Shown here: piece by piece, positions 24,309 to 31,023 of the stretch
Position numbering within the stretch: the stretch's first letter is position 1
How the letters are laid out: each line of letters begins with the position of its first letter
Assembly (NCBI RefSeq): GCF_004348425.1
Contig: NZ_SMKK01000056.1
Span: forward strand, 1 to 43,597
DNA: 43,597 nucleotides
Origin: Actinomadura sp. 7K507
Lineage (GTDB): Bacteria > Actinomycetota > Actinomycetes > Streptosporangiales > Streptosporangiaceae
Reading direction: 5' to 3'
Translations under genes and position numbers: made by a program
The notes under the pieces: model-generated
What the model was told of the DNA's origin: nothing
Seen by the model: only the letters and a program-made list of their open reading frames with translations
Database searches by the model: none

Positions 24309-24487
24309 AGAACGCCAAGTGGCGCAAAGCCGGACGAAGCCTCAGCAACGGCGGCGAGTGCATCGAGTTGGCGGACGTCGCCGGTGCGGTGGCGGTGCGG
24401 GACAGCAAGGACCCGGACGGGCCCGTCCTCCTGCTCACCCGTGCGGCCCTGCGCACGACCCTCCACACCGCCACCCGCACGCACTGA
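24299..24487 (+). CDS. DUF397 domain protein
   Basis: A 62-residue complete DUF397 protein: LKNAKWRKAGRSLSNGGECI, then ELADVAGAVAVRDSKDPDGP. The family is restricted to actinobacteria, usually sits directly downstream of a helix-turn-helix (DUF5753-type) gene and behaves as a small partner or antitoxin-like protein. Here the partner has been reduced to a fragment, so this copy is probably an orphan. Confidence 0.75.
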   Translation: MDLKNAKWRKAGRSLSNGGECIELADVAGAVAVRDSKDPDGPVLLLTRAALRTTLHTATRTH

Positions 24488-24539
24488 CCGGCCGCCAACA
24501 ACTCCCCCCGGCGGCCCCCGATCCGCTAAGTCGCGGCGA

Positions 24540-24562
24540 GTCGTCCCGTTGAGCCGGACGAC
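24540..24562 (+). terminator. Hairpin after the DUF397 gene
   Basis: GTCGTCC (24540-24546) pairs with GGACGAC (24556-24562) across nine bases, 52 bp past the DUF397 stop. No T-tract follows, as is common for actinobacterial terminators. Confidence 0.35.
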
Positions 24563-24611
24563 CCGCCGCACCCCACGCTTCGAAGCACTCCTTAGAGGTT
24601 CCGCAGGTAGG

Positions 24612-24790
24612 TCACGGTCGACGGGCTGGCCGGTCGTCCCAGCGGTTGTCGGTGGTCCAGGCTTCAGCCAGTGGTCGTCGGGTCACGATGGCGGCGTTGG
24701 CGAGACCGATGAAGGCGTTGATGACGCGGGCCCGTCGTTCGGTACAGATCGCGAGCTTGCAGAACGGCGCGGTTGTGCCAGGAGTTGGCG
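24612..24790 (-). mobile_element. 3' end of an IS5-family transposase
   Basis: The leftward frame ends KLAICTERRARVINAFIGLA, then NAAIVTRRPLAEAWTTDNRW, then DDRPARRP. This is the conserved C-terminus of IS5-type transposases (catalytic Glu region and the RWDxRPxRRP ending). Nothing upstream continues the gene; it is a scar. Confidence 0.65.
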
Positions 24791-24939
24791 CGTTCTGCCA
24801 CCGAGGATCGTCCCTGTTCTGCATCACCGACACGCACCTACCCAGGCGATCTCGTAGCACAGCTATCTCTATAGCTTGCTCCGCGCCCGTCGGCCTGGCG
24901 GCGGTCCAGACCCGGTCCAGACCGGCGGACGGGGCGACG

Positions 24940-25545
24940 TCACCCGGGGGCGCCCAACGGCGGGTGCTCGAGCACGCGGGGCTTGTACTCGACCAGTTGG
25001 ATGCGGCCGTCGAAGGTGCGGTGCTCGGTCATCTCGAGGGCGACGTCCGGATAGCCGTCGTAGATGCGTTCCGCGCCCGTGGCCCCGGTGATCACCGGGA
25101 ACATCACGACCCGGAAGCGGTCGACGAGTCCGGCTCGTAGCAGGGACCGGCACAGGCTCAGGCTGCCGATCGTGCTGAGGAGCCCCGAGCCGCTCGACTT
25201 CATGGCGCGAACCGCCTCGACGGCGTCGTCGCGGACGAGCGTGCAGTTGGCCCACGTCAGCGGCTCCTCGAGTGAGGAGGAGAACACCACCTTGGACGCT
25301 CGCGTGAGCTCGTCGACGGACGCCTCTTCCTCGGGTCTGAACTCGTCCTGGCCACTCGGGACCTCGCCGGCGGCGAAGCCCGACATCTGGCGGTAGGTGT
25401 TCGCTCCCATCAGGTGGGTGGCCTCGGGCTGCTCGCCGAGCCATGCGAGGTACTCCGGACCCTCGAGGCCCCAGAACCCGGGCCATCCCTCTCCCGATGC
25501 GTGACCGTCGAGGGAGGTGATGAAGTCGACGAGAAGCTCCGACAT
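24940..25545 (-). CDS. Dihydrofolate reductase/RibD C-terminal family oxidoreductase
   Basis: A 201-residue protein with the RibD_C/DHFR-like fold: N-terminal LLVDFITSLDGHASG, THLMGANTYRQM (NADPH-binding region), VVFSSSLEEPLTW, GLLSTIGSLSLCRSLLRAGL and the VDRFRVVMFPVITG strand. ATG 25545 is preceded by AAAGGAGA. Such proteins are NADPH-dependent reductases of unknown substrate, often stress-associated. It lies 227 bp downstream of the DoxX gene, separated by hairpin repeats, so it may have its own promoter. Confidence 0.88.
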   Translation of the reverse strand: MSELLVDFITSLDGHASGEGWPGFWGLEGPEYLAWLGEQPEATHLMGANTYRQMSGFAAGEVPSGQDEFRPEEEASVDELTRASKVVFSSSLEEPLTWANCTLVRDDAVEAVRAMKSSGSGLLSTIGSLSLCRSLLRAGLVDRFRVVMFPVITGATGAERIYDGYPDVALEMTEHRTFDGRIQLVEYKPRVLEHPPLGAPG

Positions 25546-25650
25546 GGCGGTCTCCTTTCCTAGGGTGTCACGAGGTTGACCAGCCGGGAGACACAAACTC
25601 ATCGGCCGCCCCGGCGCCTCCGATTCGCTAAAGCCATAGACGGCGGATTC

Positions 25651-25730
25651 CTTGCCCGCTCTCCGGGGAGCTTGCCCGTTCTCCGGGGAGCTTGCCCGCC
25701 CTCTGGGGAGCTTGCCCGCTCTCCGTGGAG
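25651..25730. repeat. Four 20-bp tandem repeats, each able to form a small hairpin
   Basis: Four head-to-tail copies of CTTGCCCGCTCTCCGGGGAG begin at 25651, 25671, 25691 and 25711, with one to three changes. Each contains CTCC-GG-GGAG, a short stem. The array lies in the 227-bp space between the DoxX-type and reductase genes. Confidence 0.95.
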
Positions 25731-25772
25731 TAGGCGTGCTGGAGGCGGAGCCGGCACGGCAACACGCGAAGG

Positions 25773-26240
25773 TCAAGGCATGTAGGCATCCTCCCTGACG
25801 TGCATGTGGTCTTGAGTACGCAGCGGGGACGCGTCCGGTTCCCAGGGCCGCAGCAACAGCCGCCAGTCCGACGGCCAGTTCGCCAGCGCCACGGCCATCA
25901 TGATCACCAGATGGAGGGGGGCCGAGACCTCCTCATAGAGGGGCGCCTCGTCCAGAAGGTGCGTCGTCACCGCCCCTGCCAGGAGGAAGACCAGCGCCAC
26001 GGCCCCGAGGAAGCGCACCCGGCGGCGCGGGACGACCAGCAGAACCGCGCAGATCCCCTCGGTGGCGCCGGCCACGAACCGCATCCACGACGGCCATCCC
26101 CACTCGGCGAACTTCACCGAGTAGGCCGGGCCGAAGAAGGTCGGGCCGGGCCAGAACTTGGTCACCATCCCGACCGTGAACGAGAGGAACAGGTACGCGA
26201 TGAGCGCGACGGCGAGCCGCCGTTTCCACACGTGAGACAT
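25773..26240 (-). CDS. DoxX-family membrane protein
   Basis: A 155-residue protein with four predicted membrane segments (LAVALIAYLFLSFTVGMV; MRFVAGATEGICAVLLVV; LGAVALVFLLAGAVTTHLL; APLHLVIMMAVALANW), as in DoxX/DoxD-like proteins linked to redox and quinone biology. It starts 11 bp after the VOC gene and is surely co-transcribed with it. The C-terminus (30 residues) is hydrophilic. Confidence 0.88.
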   Translation of the reverse strand: MSHVWKRRLAVALIAYLFLSFTVGMVTKFWPGPTFFGPAYSVKFAEWGWPSWMRFVAGATEGICAVLLVVPRRRVRFLGAVALVFLLAGAVTTHLLDEAPLYEEVSAPLHLVIMMAVALANWPSDWRLLLRPWEPDASPLRTQDHMHVREDAYMP

Positions 26241-26251
26241 CGTGCTCGCCT

Positions 26252-26584
26252 TCAGGCGTTCTGGAGGAGGCCGATGATGTTGCCGTCGGCGTCCTTGACC
26301 GTGGCGATGAACTTGTTGCCGACGTCCTTGATGTCGTCAACGGGTTCCGCGTCGGCGTCGAGAAGCTCTTGCCGCGCCGCCTCGATGTCGTCCACGTGCC
26401 AATACGCGACCGCCCCCAGGCGGTGCCCGTGGGGGTCGAGACCGATGTTCTGGTCGCCGACCTCGAAGCCGACATAGTAGGGCTCGTCCATGTAGGGCTC
26501 CACGCCGAGAAGCCGGCTGTACAGCGCCTTCGCTTTGTCCAGGTTCCCGACCGGGTAAATGATCGTCCGAACACCTTCGGTCAT
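26252..26584 (-). CDS. VOC-family (glyoxalase/bleomycin-resistance fold) protein
   Basis: A 110-residue single-domain VOC protein: VRTIIYPVGNLDKAKALYSR, LLGVEPYMDEPYYVGFEVG, then AYWHVDDIEAARQELLDADA and DADGNIIGLLQNA. Metal positions fitting the pattern include His in YWHV and Glu in VGFEVG, but the typical first His and last Glu are not evident. ATG 26584 is preceded by GGAG. It is first in the leftward operon with doxX, transcribed from a promoter matching the one in front of the divergent sigma gene. Confidence 0.87.
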   Translation of the reverse strand: MTEGVRTIIYPVGNLDKAKALYSRLLGVEPYMDEPYYVGFEVGDQNIGLDPHGHRLGAVAYWHVDDIEAARQELLDADAEPVDDIKDVGNKFIATVKDADGNIIGLLQNA

Positions 26585-26635
26585 GATCTTCTCCACATCG
26601 CTCGACCCGGCGTCTCTTCGGCCGGTCGGTGGATC

Positions 26636-26663
26636 TGACACGTGGCGATGGGCGGATGTGACA
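26636..26663 (-). promoter_or_regulatory. Candidate ECF-sigma promoter of the VOC-doxX operon
   Basis: On the minus strand TGTCACA (26663-26657) is followed after 15 bases by GTGTCA (26641-26636). The -35 matches the TGTCACA reported for ECF41-type sigma factors. The same GTCACA-N15-GTGTCA pattern faces the sigma gene, so the sigma factor probably drives both. Confidence 0.6.
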
Positions 26664-26672
26664 GCCGGGTGC

Positions 26673-26699
26673 GTCACATTCGGCCTGCGGGCGGTGTCA
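26673..26699 (+). promoter_or_regulatory. Candidate ECF-sigma promoter of the sigma gene
   Basis: GTCACA (26673-26678), 15 bases, then GTGTCA (26694-26699), identical in sequence and spacing to the divergent promoter. A transcript start near 26706 would leave a leader of about 27 bases before the TTG start. Suggests autoregulation. Confidence 0.6.
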
Positions 26700-26732
26700 G
26701 TCCTGGTAACGACTCACTGGAGATGTGCTGCC

Positions 26733-27608
26733 TTGAACGACCGCGATGTGCCGACCGATCAGTTCGAACGGTATCGGCCCCACCTGCTCTCCGTTGCCCA
26801 CCGGCTGCTCGGCTCGGTGAACGAGGCCGAGGACGCCGTGCAGGAGGCCTGGGTACGGGCCAGCGTCGCGGGCACCGGCGGTGTGGACAACCTGGGTGGT
26901 TGGCTGACGACGGTGGTGGCGCGGGTGTCGCTGAACATGCTGCGTTCCCGCGCGACCAGGCGTGAAGGTCCCATGGACGAGACCCCGGAGCCTCCTGCCC
27001 GCGAGGACGACGGCGGGGACCCGGAGCGGGAAACGCTCCTCGCCGACTCCGTGGGGCTGGCCATGACCGTCGTCCTGGACCACCTCACTCCGGCGGAGCG
27101 GCTAGCGTTCGTGCTGCACGACATGTTCGCGGTGCCGTACAAGGAGATCGCCGTCGTCCTGGGCCGATCTCCGGACGCCGCGCGCCAGCTGGCCAGCCGG
27201 GGCCGGCGCCGGGTCCAAGGGGCCGCACCGAGCGGCGGGGAAGCCGTCCGGCGGCGCAAGGAGATCGTCGACGCCTTCCTTGCCGCCTCCCGTGGCGGGG
27301 ACTTCGCGGCACTGCTCGCCCTGCTCGATCCGGACGCGGTGCTGAGCGCCGACGCCGCCGCCGTCCTCACCGGCGCCCCCGAGTTGCTGGAGGGTGCGAC
27401 CGCCGTGGCCGAAACGTTCTGCGGCCGGGCCTTCGGCGCCCGGCCGGCCTTGCTCGGCGGTTCACCCGGGGCGGTGTGGGCGCCGGGCGGACGTCCGCAG
27501 ATGGCGTTCGCCTTCACCGTCCACGACGCGACAATCGCCCGGATCGAGATGATCGCCGATCCCGACCGGCTCGCCGGCCTCCTTCCGACGTCGTTTCGTT
27601 CGCTTTAA
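26733..27608 (+). CDS. ECF RNA polymerase sigma factor, SigJ/ECF41-like, with SnoaL-type C-terminal domain
   Basis: A 291-residue sigma factor. Region 2 is FERYRPHLLSVAHRLLGSVN followed by EAEDAVQEAWVRAS; region 4 is ERLAFVLHDMFAVPYKEIAV followed by VLGRSPDAARQLASRGRRR. About 110 further residues form a SnoaL-like domain (RRKEIVDAFLAASRGGDFAA; ADPDRLAGL), as in ECF41/SigJ proteins, where the fused domain replaces a separate anti-sigma factor. The TTG at 26733 (GGAG ten bases upstream) is preferred over GTG 26748. It is divergent from VOC-doxX, with mirror-image promoters. Confidence 0.9.
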   Translation: MNDRDVPTDQFERYRPHLLSVAHRLLGSVNEAEDAVQEAWVRASVAGTGGVDNLGGWLTTVVARVSLNMLRSRATRREGPMDETPEPPAREDDGGDPERETLLADSVGLAMTVVLDHLTPAERLAFVLHDMFAVPYKEIAVVLGRSPDAARQLASRGRRRVQGAAPSGGEAVRRRKEIVDAFLAASRGGDFAALLALLDPDAVLSADAAAVLTGAPELLEGATAVAETFCGRAFGARPALLGGSPGAVWAPGGRPQMAFAFTVHDATIARIEMIADPDRLAGLLPTSFRSL

Positions 27609-27826
27609 TCGGCAGCGTTTCGCCTTCCGCCCCGGGACCGGGCGTGTTCACCGTTCTTCTGGATAGGCGCGTCCTGTGGCCCAGCCTGCAGCACGGCTTC
27701 CTGCTCTCTCGCGATCGAGAAAGCCTATGGTGGGTGAGCAGCGATCAAAGGTGTATGCATTGGCTCATCAGTTCAGGTTCTTCGGCCGGGCAACGGGGCA
27801 GGCAACAGGCGCAGAAGCCATGAGCT

Positions 27827-28048
27827 GTGTTCTGGACGCCCTACTGGAGGGTGGACCACACCTGGTCGGAGAGTATCTGGGACCGCCCGAACCTGGCCCC
27901 CGGCGAGTGGTCGGGCCTTGAGGTCGACGCCGTACAACGCTTCAAACTGGCTACGGCGACCGAGGACATGAAACCGGTAGCCGACCACCTCTTGCTGGAA
28001 ACCCACGTGGGTATGCGATTCATCGCCGGACGCCCAGACGCACCTTGA
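27827..28048 (+). CDS. Hypothetical protein fragment
   Basis: A 73-residue frame from GTG 27827 with protein-like composition (FWTPYWRVDHTWSESIWDRP, then APGEWSGLEVDAVQRFKLAT). No family recognised. Its stop codon lies within the segment copied from the response-regulator gene, so the natural 3' end was probably replaced. The preceding 218 bp (27609-27826) show nothing I can name. Confidence 0.3.
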   Translation: MFWTPYWRVDHTWSESIWDRPNLAPGEWSGLEVDAVQRFKLATATEDMKPVADHLLLETHVGMRFIAGRPDAP

Positions 28049-28095
28049 CCGGCTGCGCCACCCCGGCGCCGGCCAGCAACCGGGTCGCCTCAATG
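28040..28095. repeat. 56-bp near-copy of part of the response-regulator gene
   Basis: Bases 28040-28095 match 14644-14699 at 53 of 56 positions, the first 39 being identical. Read leftward it would code EATRLLAGAGVAQPVKV, so it is a scrap of a NarL-type regulator. Flanking DNA does not continue the match. Confidence 0.8.
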
Positions 28096-28108
28096 GACGC
28101 GGGGTGGG

Positions 28109-29452
28109 TCAGTTGATGAGGAAAGGCACGCCGTTGGGGCTGGGCGGGTTAGTGCTGGTGTGACGGCGGCGGAGTTCTTCCGCCAGCGCGTCTATCTGGG
28201 AATCGAGGACGGCGTCGCGGTGTGTAAGGACGGCCTGATTCTCCTCCGCCAGTTGGTCTGTCCGGCGGCGCTCGTCAAGTTCGGACTCCTGGTGGGCTAC
28301 GCGTTTCATGGCGAGGTGCCGTTGACGTTGCAGCTTCTGTTCTGAGCCGTAGATTTCCTCGGCGAGGAAGAGCTGGGCTCTGTGCATTCGGTCGTAACTT
28401 GTCGTGCCCATCATGCTCTTGGCCAGGATGGGCAGGCAGTCGAGCATGACAAGAAGCAAGCGGAGCAACCACTGGCCGAGGAAGATGAAGACACTCTGCG
28501 AGGACAATCGCTCCAGAGCCTTCCACTCCTCCAGAATGCCGATCTTGCCGTCGGCCGAGGGAAGTTTGGATGCGATGGCCTGGGCGACCCGGCCCTCGTA
28601 AGCTCCTTCGGCCGTCTGCCTGGCCTTGGTCAGATTCGCCAGTGTCGCTTCAAGGGCCTGGGCCTGGCGTTGATACTCATCGATCCTGCTGCCGGCCTCG
28701 GTGCGCCGCGCGGCGTCCTCTGCCGCCTTACAGGCCGGGCCGCGGCCGATCTGGCCGGTGAGGCCCCGGCCTCGGACACCATTGCACTCGTTGCGGACGG
28801 TTTGATCCGCCTTGGCAATCGCCTTTTCGGCATCGTCGATGAGCCGCCGGAGTTCCGCTTGCCGGTTCCGCGTCGCTTCCAGTGCCCCGACCGCCGCGGC
28901 CGGGGTGTCCTCAACCGAGAGAAGTAGATGGCCAGCCGCGCAACGGGCACGGGTCTTTTCGTCAAGAGCCCGATACGGCACGGGGTTGCATTCCCGCAGC
29001 GCGGACTCCTTCATGAGGCGCTCATCGACACGCATGGCGCTCACCTCACGGTGGATCGCCGGCTCGAAAATCTTGAAAAGCAGAGGCTCGGCGACGACCA
29101 GGCCGATCATAATCGACAGGCCGAGCCGCAGGATCAGGATGACGACGCGCTTGGAAACGGCTCCGTGCGTGATAGTGATGAGGAAGCGGTCCACACCGAT
29201 GAGGCCCCAACCCCACAGGACCGCGAACGGCAGGAGGGCATACCAGGGTGCGTTCGTAAAAGCCGCCAGCAGAATGAGCATCGAGACGACGGCCATCAAC
29301 CCGGCGTTCACGACCACCAGGGCAAGCGCCGAGTAGCGAGTGCGTTCCCAAGGCACCCACCGGAGTATGTCCTCCTCCACGCCGGTGACCTTGCGGAACC
29401 GAACATCGAACCGGTTGCCGGGCGGAGCGGGCACCACGGTGTCAGAGGTCAT
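28109..29452 (-). CDS. DUF4407 membrane protein
   Basis: A 447-residue DUF4407 protein. Predicted membrane helices are at about 42-65, 70-92, 102-126 and 320-345. A long, charged, largely helical segment (about 127-318) lies between helices three and four, with several Cys (154, 171, 223, 241), and a coiled C-terminal tail (about 360-430) follows. The conserved GWGLIGVDRFLI in helix two is typical. It is the last gene of the five-gene cluster, overlapping the SPFH gene by ATGA. Likely a membrane effector or scaffold; no enzymatic motif is seen. Confidence 0.85.
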   Translation of the reverse strand: MTSDTVVPAPPGNRFDVRFRKVTGVEEDILRWVPWERTRYSALALVVVNAGLMAVVSMLILLAAFTNAPWYALLPFAVLWGWGLIGVDRFLITITHGAVSKRVVILILRLGLSIMIGLVVAEPLLFKIFEPAIHREVSAMRVDERLMKESALRECNPVPYRALDEKTRARCAAGHLLLSVEDTPAAAVGALEATRNRQAELRRLIDDAEKAIAKADQTVRNECNGVRGRGLTGQIGRGPACKAAEDAARRTEAGSRIDEYQRQAQALEATLANLTKARQTAEGAYEGRVAQAIASKLPSADGKIGILEEWKALERLSSQSVFIFLGQWLLRLLLVMLDCLPILAKSMMGTTSYDRMHRAQLFLAEEIYGSEQKLQRQRHLAMKRVAHQESELDERRRTDQLAEENQAVLTHRDAVLDSQIDALAEELRRRHTSTNPPSPNGVPFLIN

Positions 29453-31023
29453 GCCGAGCCCTCCTCACGCAAGGTCGACTCGTCATAGTCGCCATAGTCG
29501 CCGGAATCCCCGTCCTGCAAGGCAGCGCGCGGCTCCTGTCCGGTGACAGGGGGATTCTCTGTGAGGCCGTACAGCACGTCCTGCTGGCTGATCACTCCTT
29601 GGTCGACGTAGCCTCGCGCGGCGTACTCCTTGAACATTTCGAGCCGTGCCTGGAGGAGATGGCGGCGCAGCTCGTGCTCGCGGATCTCACGATCGATCGC
29701 CTGCTGCTGCTCCCGCTCCCGGAAGGCATGCCGGTGTTCGCGGTCGGCACCTTGGGCCGCGTAGAGGAGCTGGAGCTTGGCTTCGTTGGCCTGATGGTCG
29801 AGACGGGCCTGCTCGGCCTGCATATCCAGTGTTCTGCCCTTGAATTCGTGTAGCCGTTCCCGCTCGCGCTCCTCGGCGGCGTAGGCACGCTCGATCATGG
29901 CGCGTTCGTGTTCGGCACCGCTGCTTTCGAGCGCCTGAAGATGCTCGAGCTTCTTCAAATCCAGCTCGTGCTTCAACTGTTCCAACGCCCGCAACCGTTC
30001 CCGGTCGCCGTTCTCGACCTGATAGGCGCGCTCTTCCCGCTTGAGCCCCGCCTCATACTCGCGGTCAGCGTGTTGCCTCATCCACGTGCGGTCCTCGTCC
30101 TCGAGCCGCCTTGAGCGCTCGATCTCGTCGCGTTGCCCCGCGGCCACACGGTCAGCCTGCTCCTGCACCTTGTGGGCGACGTCGACCGCGGAGAGCTCCC
30201 CCTTTCCCTGGGCGTGATAAGCGGCACGCAACGGGTCGTCACCCACGGCCTCGTCCAGGAAATTGATCTGGGAGTTGAGGATTCGCTGGGTCTGTTCCTG
30301 GAGATGAAGGCGCATCTCCTCCATCTGCGTATCATGCTTCCGCTGAGCGATCTCCATCTGCCGGGCGTAGTCCTCCTTGATCCGCTCGATCTCGTGCTGG
30401 AGGTTCAACCCCCGCGCCTGGACGGTGTGGGCGGCGTCCTGCTCGTTGAGCCGATTCTGGAAGGAGCGGACGGCGTCCGGGGTCAGCACGTCGACGCTGG
30501 CAAGGTCGGCGGCGATGCCCGGCAGGACCGGCGGCCGGAGCTGAACGTATGCCTGGAGCTGTGTCTGCACGAGCAGCCGCACGTGGTTGATCGCCGACAC
30601 CCGGTGATCCAGGCCCAGCTGGAAGAGCCGCTGGTGACTGCGCACATATCCGGTGAGTGCCCGGGACGCGTCGCCCTGCCCGTTCTGCACGACGGCCGCG
30701 GCATCGGTGACCGAGCAAAGGAAGGTCGCCTGGACGGTGAACTCCTGAGCGTCACACGACGGGATGGTCAGCCGCACAGGCACCTCGACATTCCGCGACA
30801 GGTCGACTACGGCGACATGGCTGGCGCGCACGGCCTGCTCGTCGTCGTCCGGCCTGCCGTGGTCGACGACGTGTTCGCCGTCGACCAGGAACACACGGAC
30901 CTGCTCGCCCTTGACCGGCGGGAGTTCCCCCGGGGCCCGGCGGCGTCGTCCGATGCCCCGGACCCCGCCGCGGCCCGCCGGGCCCAGCGTCTTCTCACTG
31001 GTGATCGGGTAAGGGATCGTCAT
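29449..31023 (-). CDS. SPFH/Band 7-like protein with long coiled coil
   Basis: A 524-residue protein. Residues about 35-180 look like an SPFH (stomatin/prohibitin) domain: GEQVRVFLVDGEHVV, RNVEVPVRLTIPS, QATFLCSVTDAAAVVQ and VLTPDAV. Residues about 185-480 are a highly charged helical region rich in Arg, Glu and Gln (LKREERAYQVENGDRERLRA), a long coiled coil. There is no N-terminal membrane helix, unlike most SPFH proteins, so membrane contact may come from the coupled DUF4407 protein. It starts in the stop codon of the NTPase gene and ends in the start codon of DUF4407. Confidence 0.78.
   Translation of the reverse strand: MTIPYPITSEKTLGPAGRGGVRGIGRRRRAPGELPPVKGEQVRVFLVDGEHVVDHGRPDDDEQAVRASHVAVVDLSRNVEVPVRLTIPSCDAQEFTVQATFLCSVTDAAAVVQNGQGDASRALTGYVRSHQRLFQLGLDHRVSAINHVRLLVQTQLQAYVQLRPPVLPGIAADLASVDVLTPDAVRSFQNRLNEQDAAHTVQARGLNLQHEIERIKEDYARQMEIAQRKHDTQMEEMRLHLQEQTQRILNSQINFLDEAVGDDPLRAAYHAQGKGELSAVDVAHKVQEQADRVAAGQRDEIERSRRLEDEDRTWMRQHADREYEAGLKREERAYQVENGDRERLRALEQLKHELDLKKLEHLQALESSGAEHERAMIERAYAAEERERERLHEFKGRTLDMQAEQARLDHQANEAKLQLLYAAQGADREHRHAFREREQQQAIDREIREHELRRHLLQARLEMFKEYAARGYVDQGVISQQDVLYGLTENPPVTGQEPRAALQDGDSGDYGDYDESTLREEGSA

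Noticed and set aside
28109..31023. SPFH and DUF4407 genes as phage structural genes
   Set aside because: The charged coiled coil recalls tape-measure proteins, but the SPFH domain, four membrane helices and regulatory neighbours do not fit a phage module.
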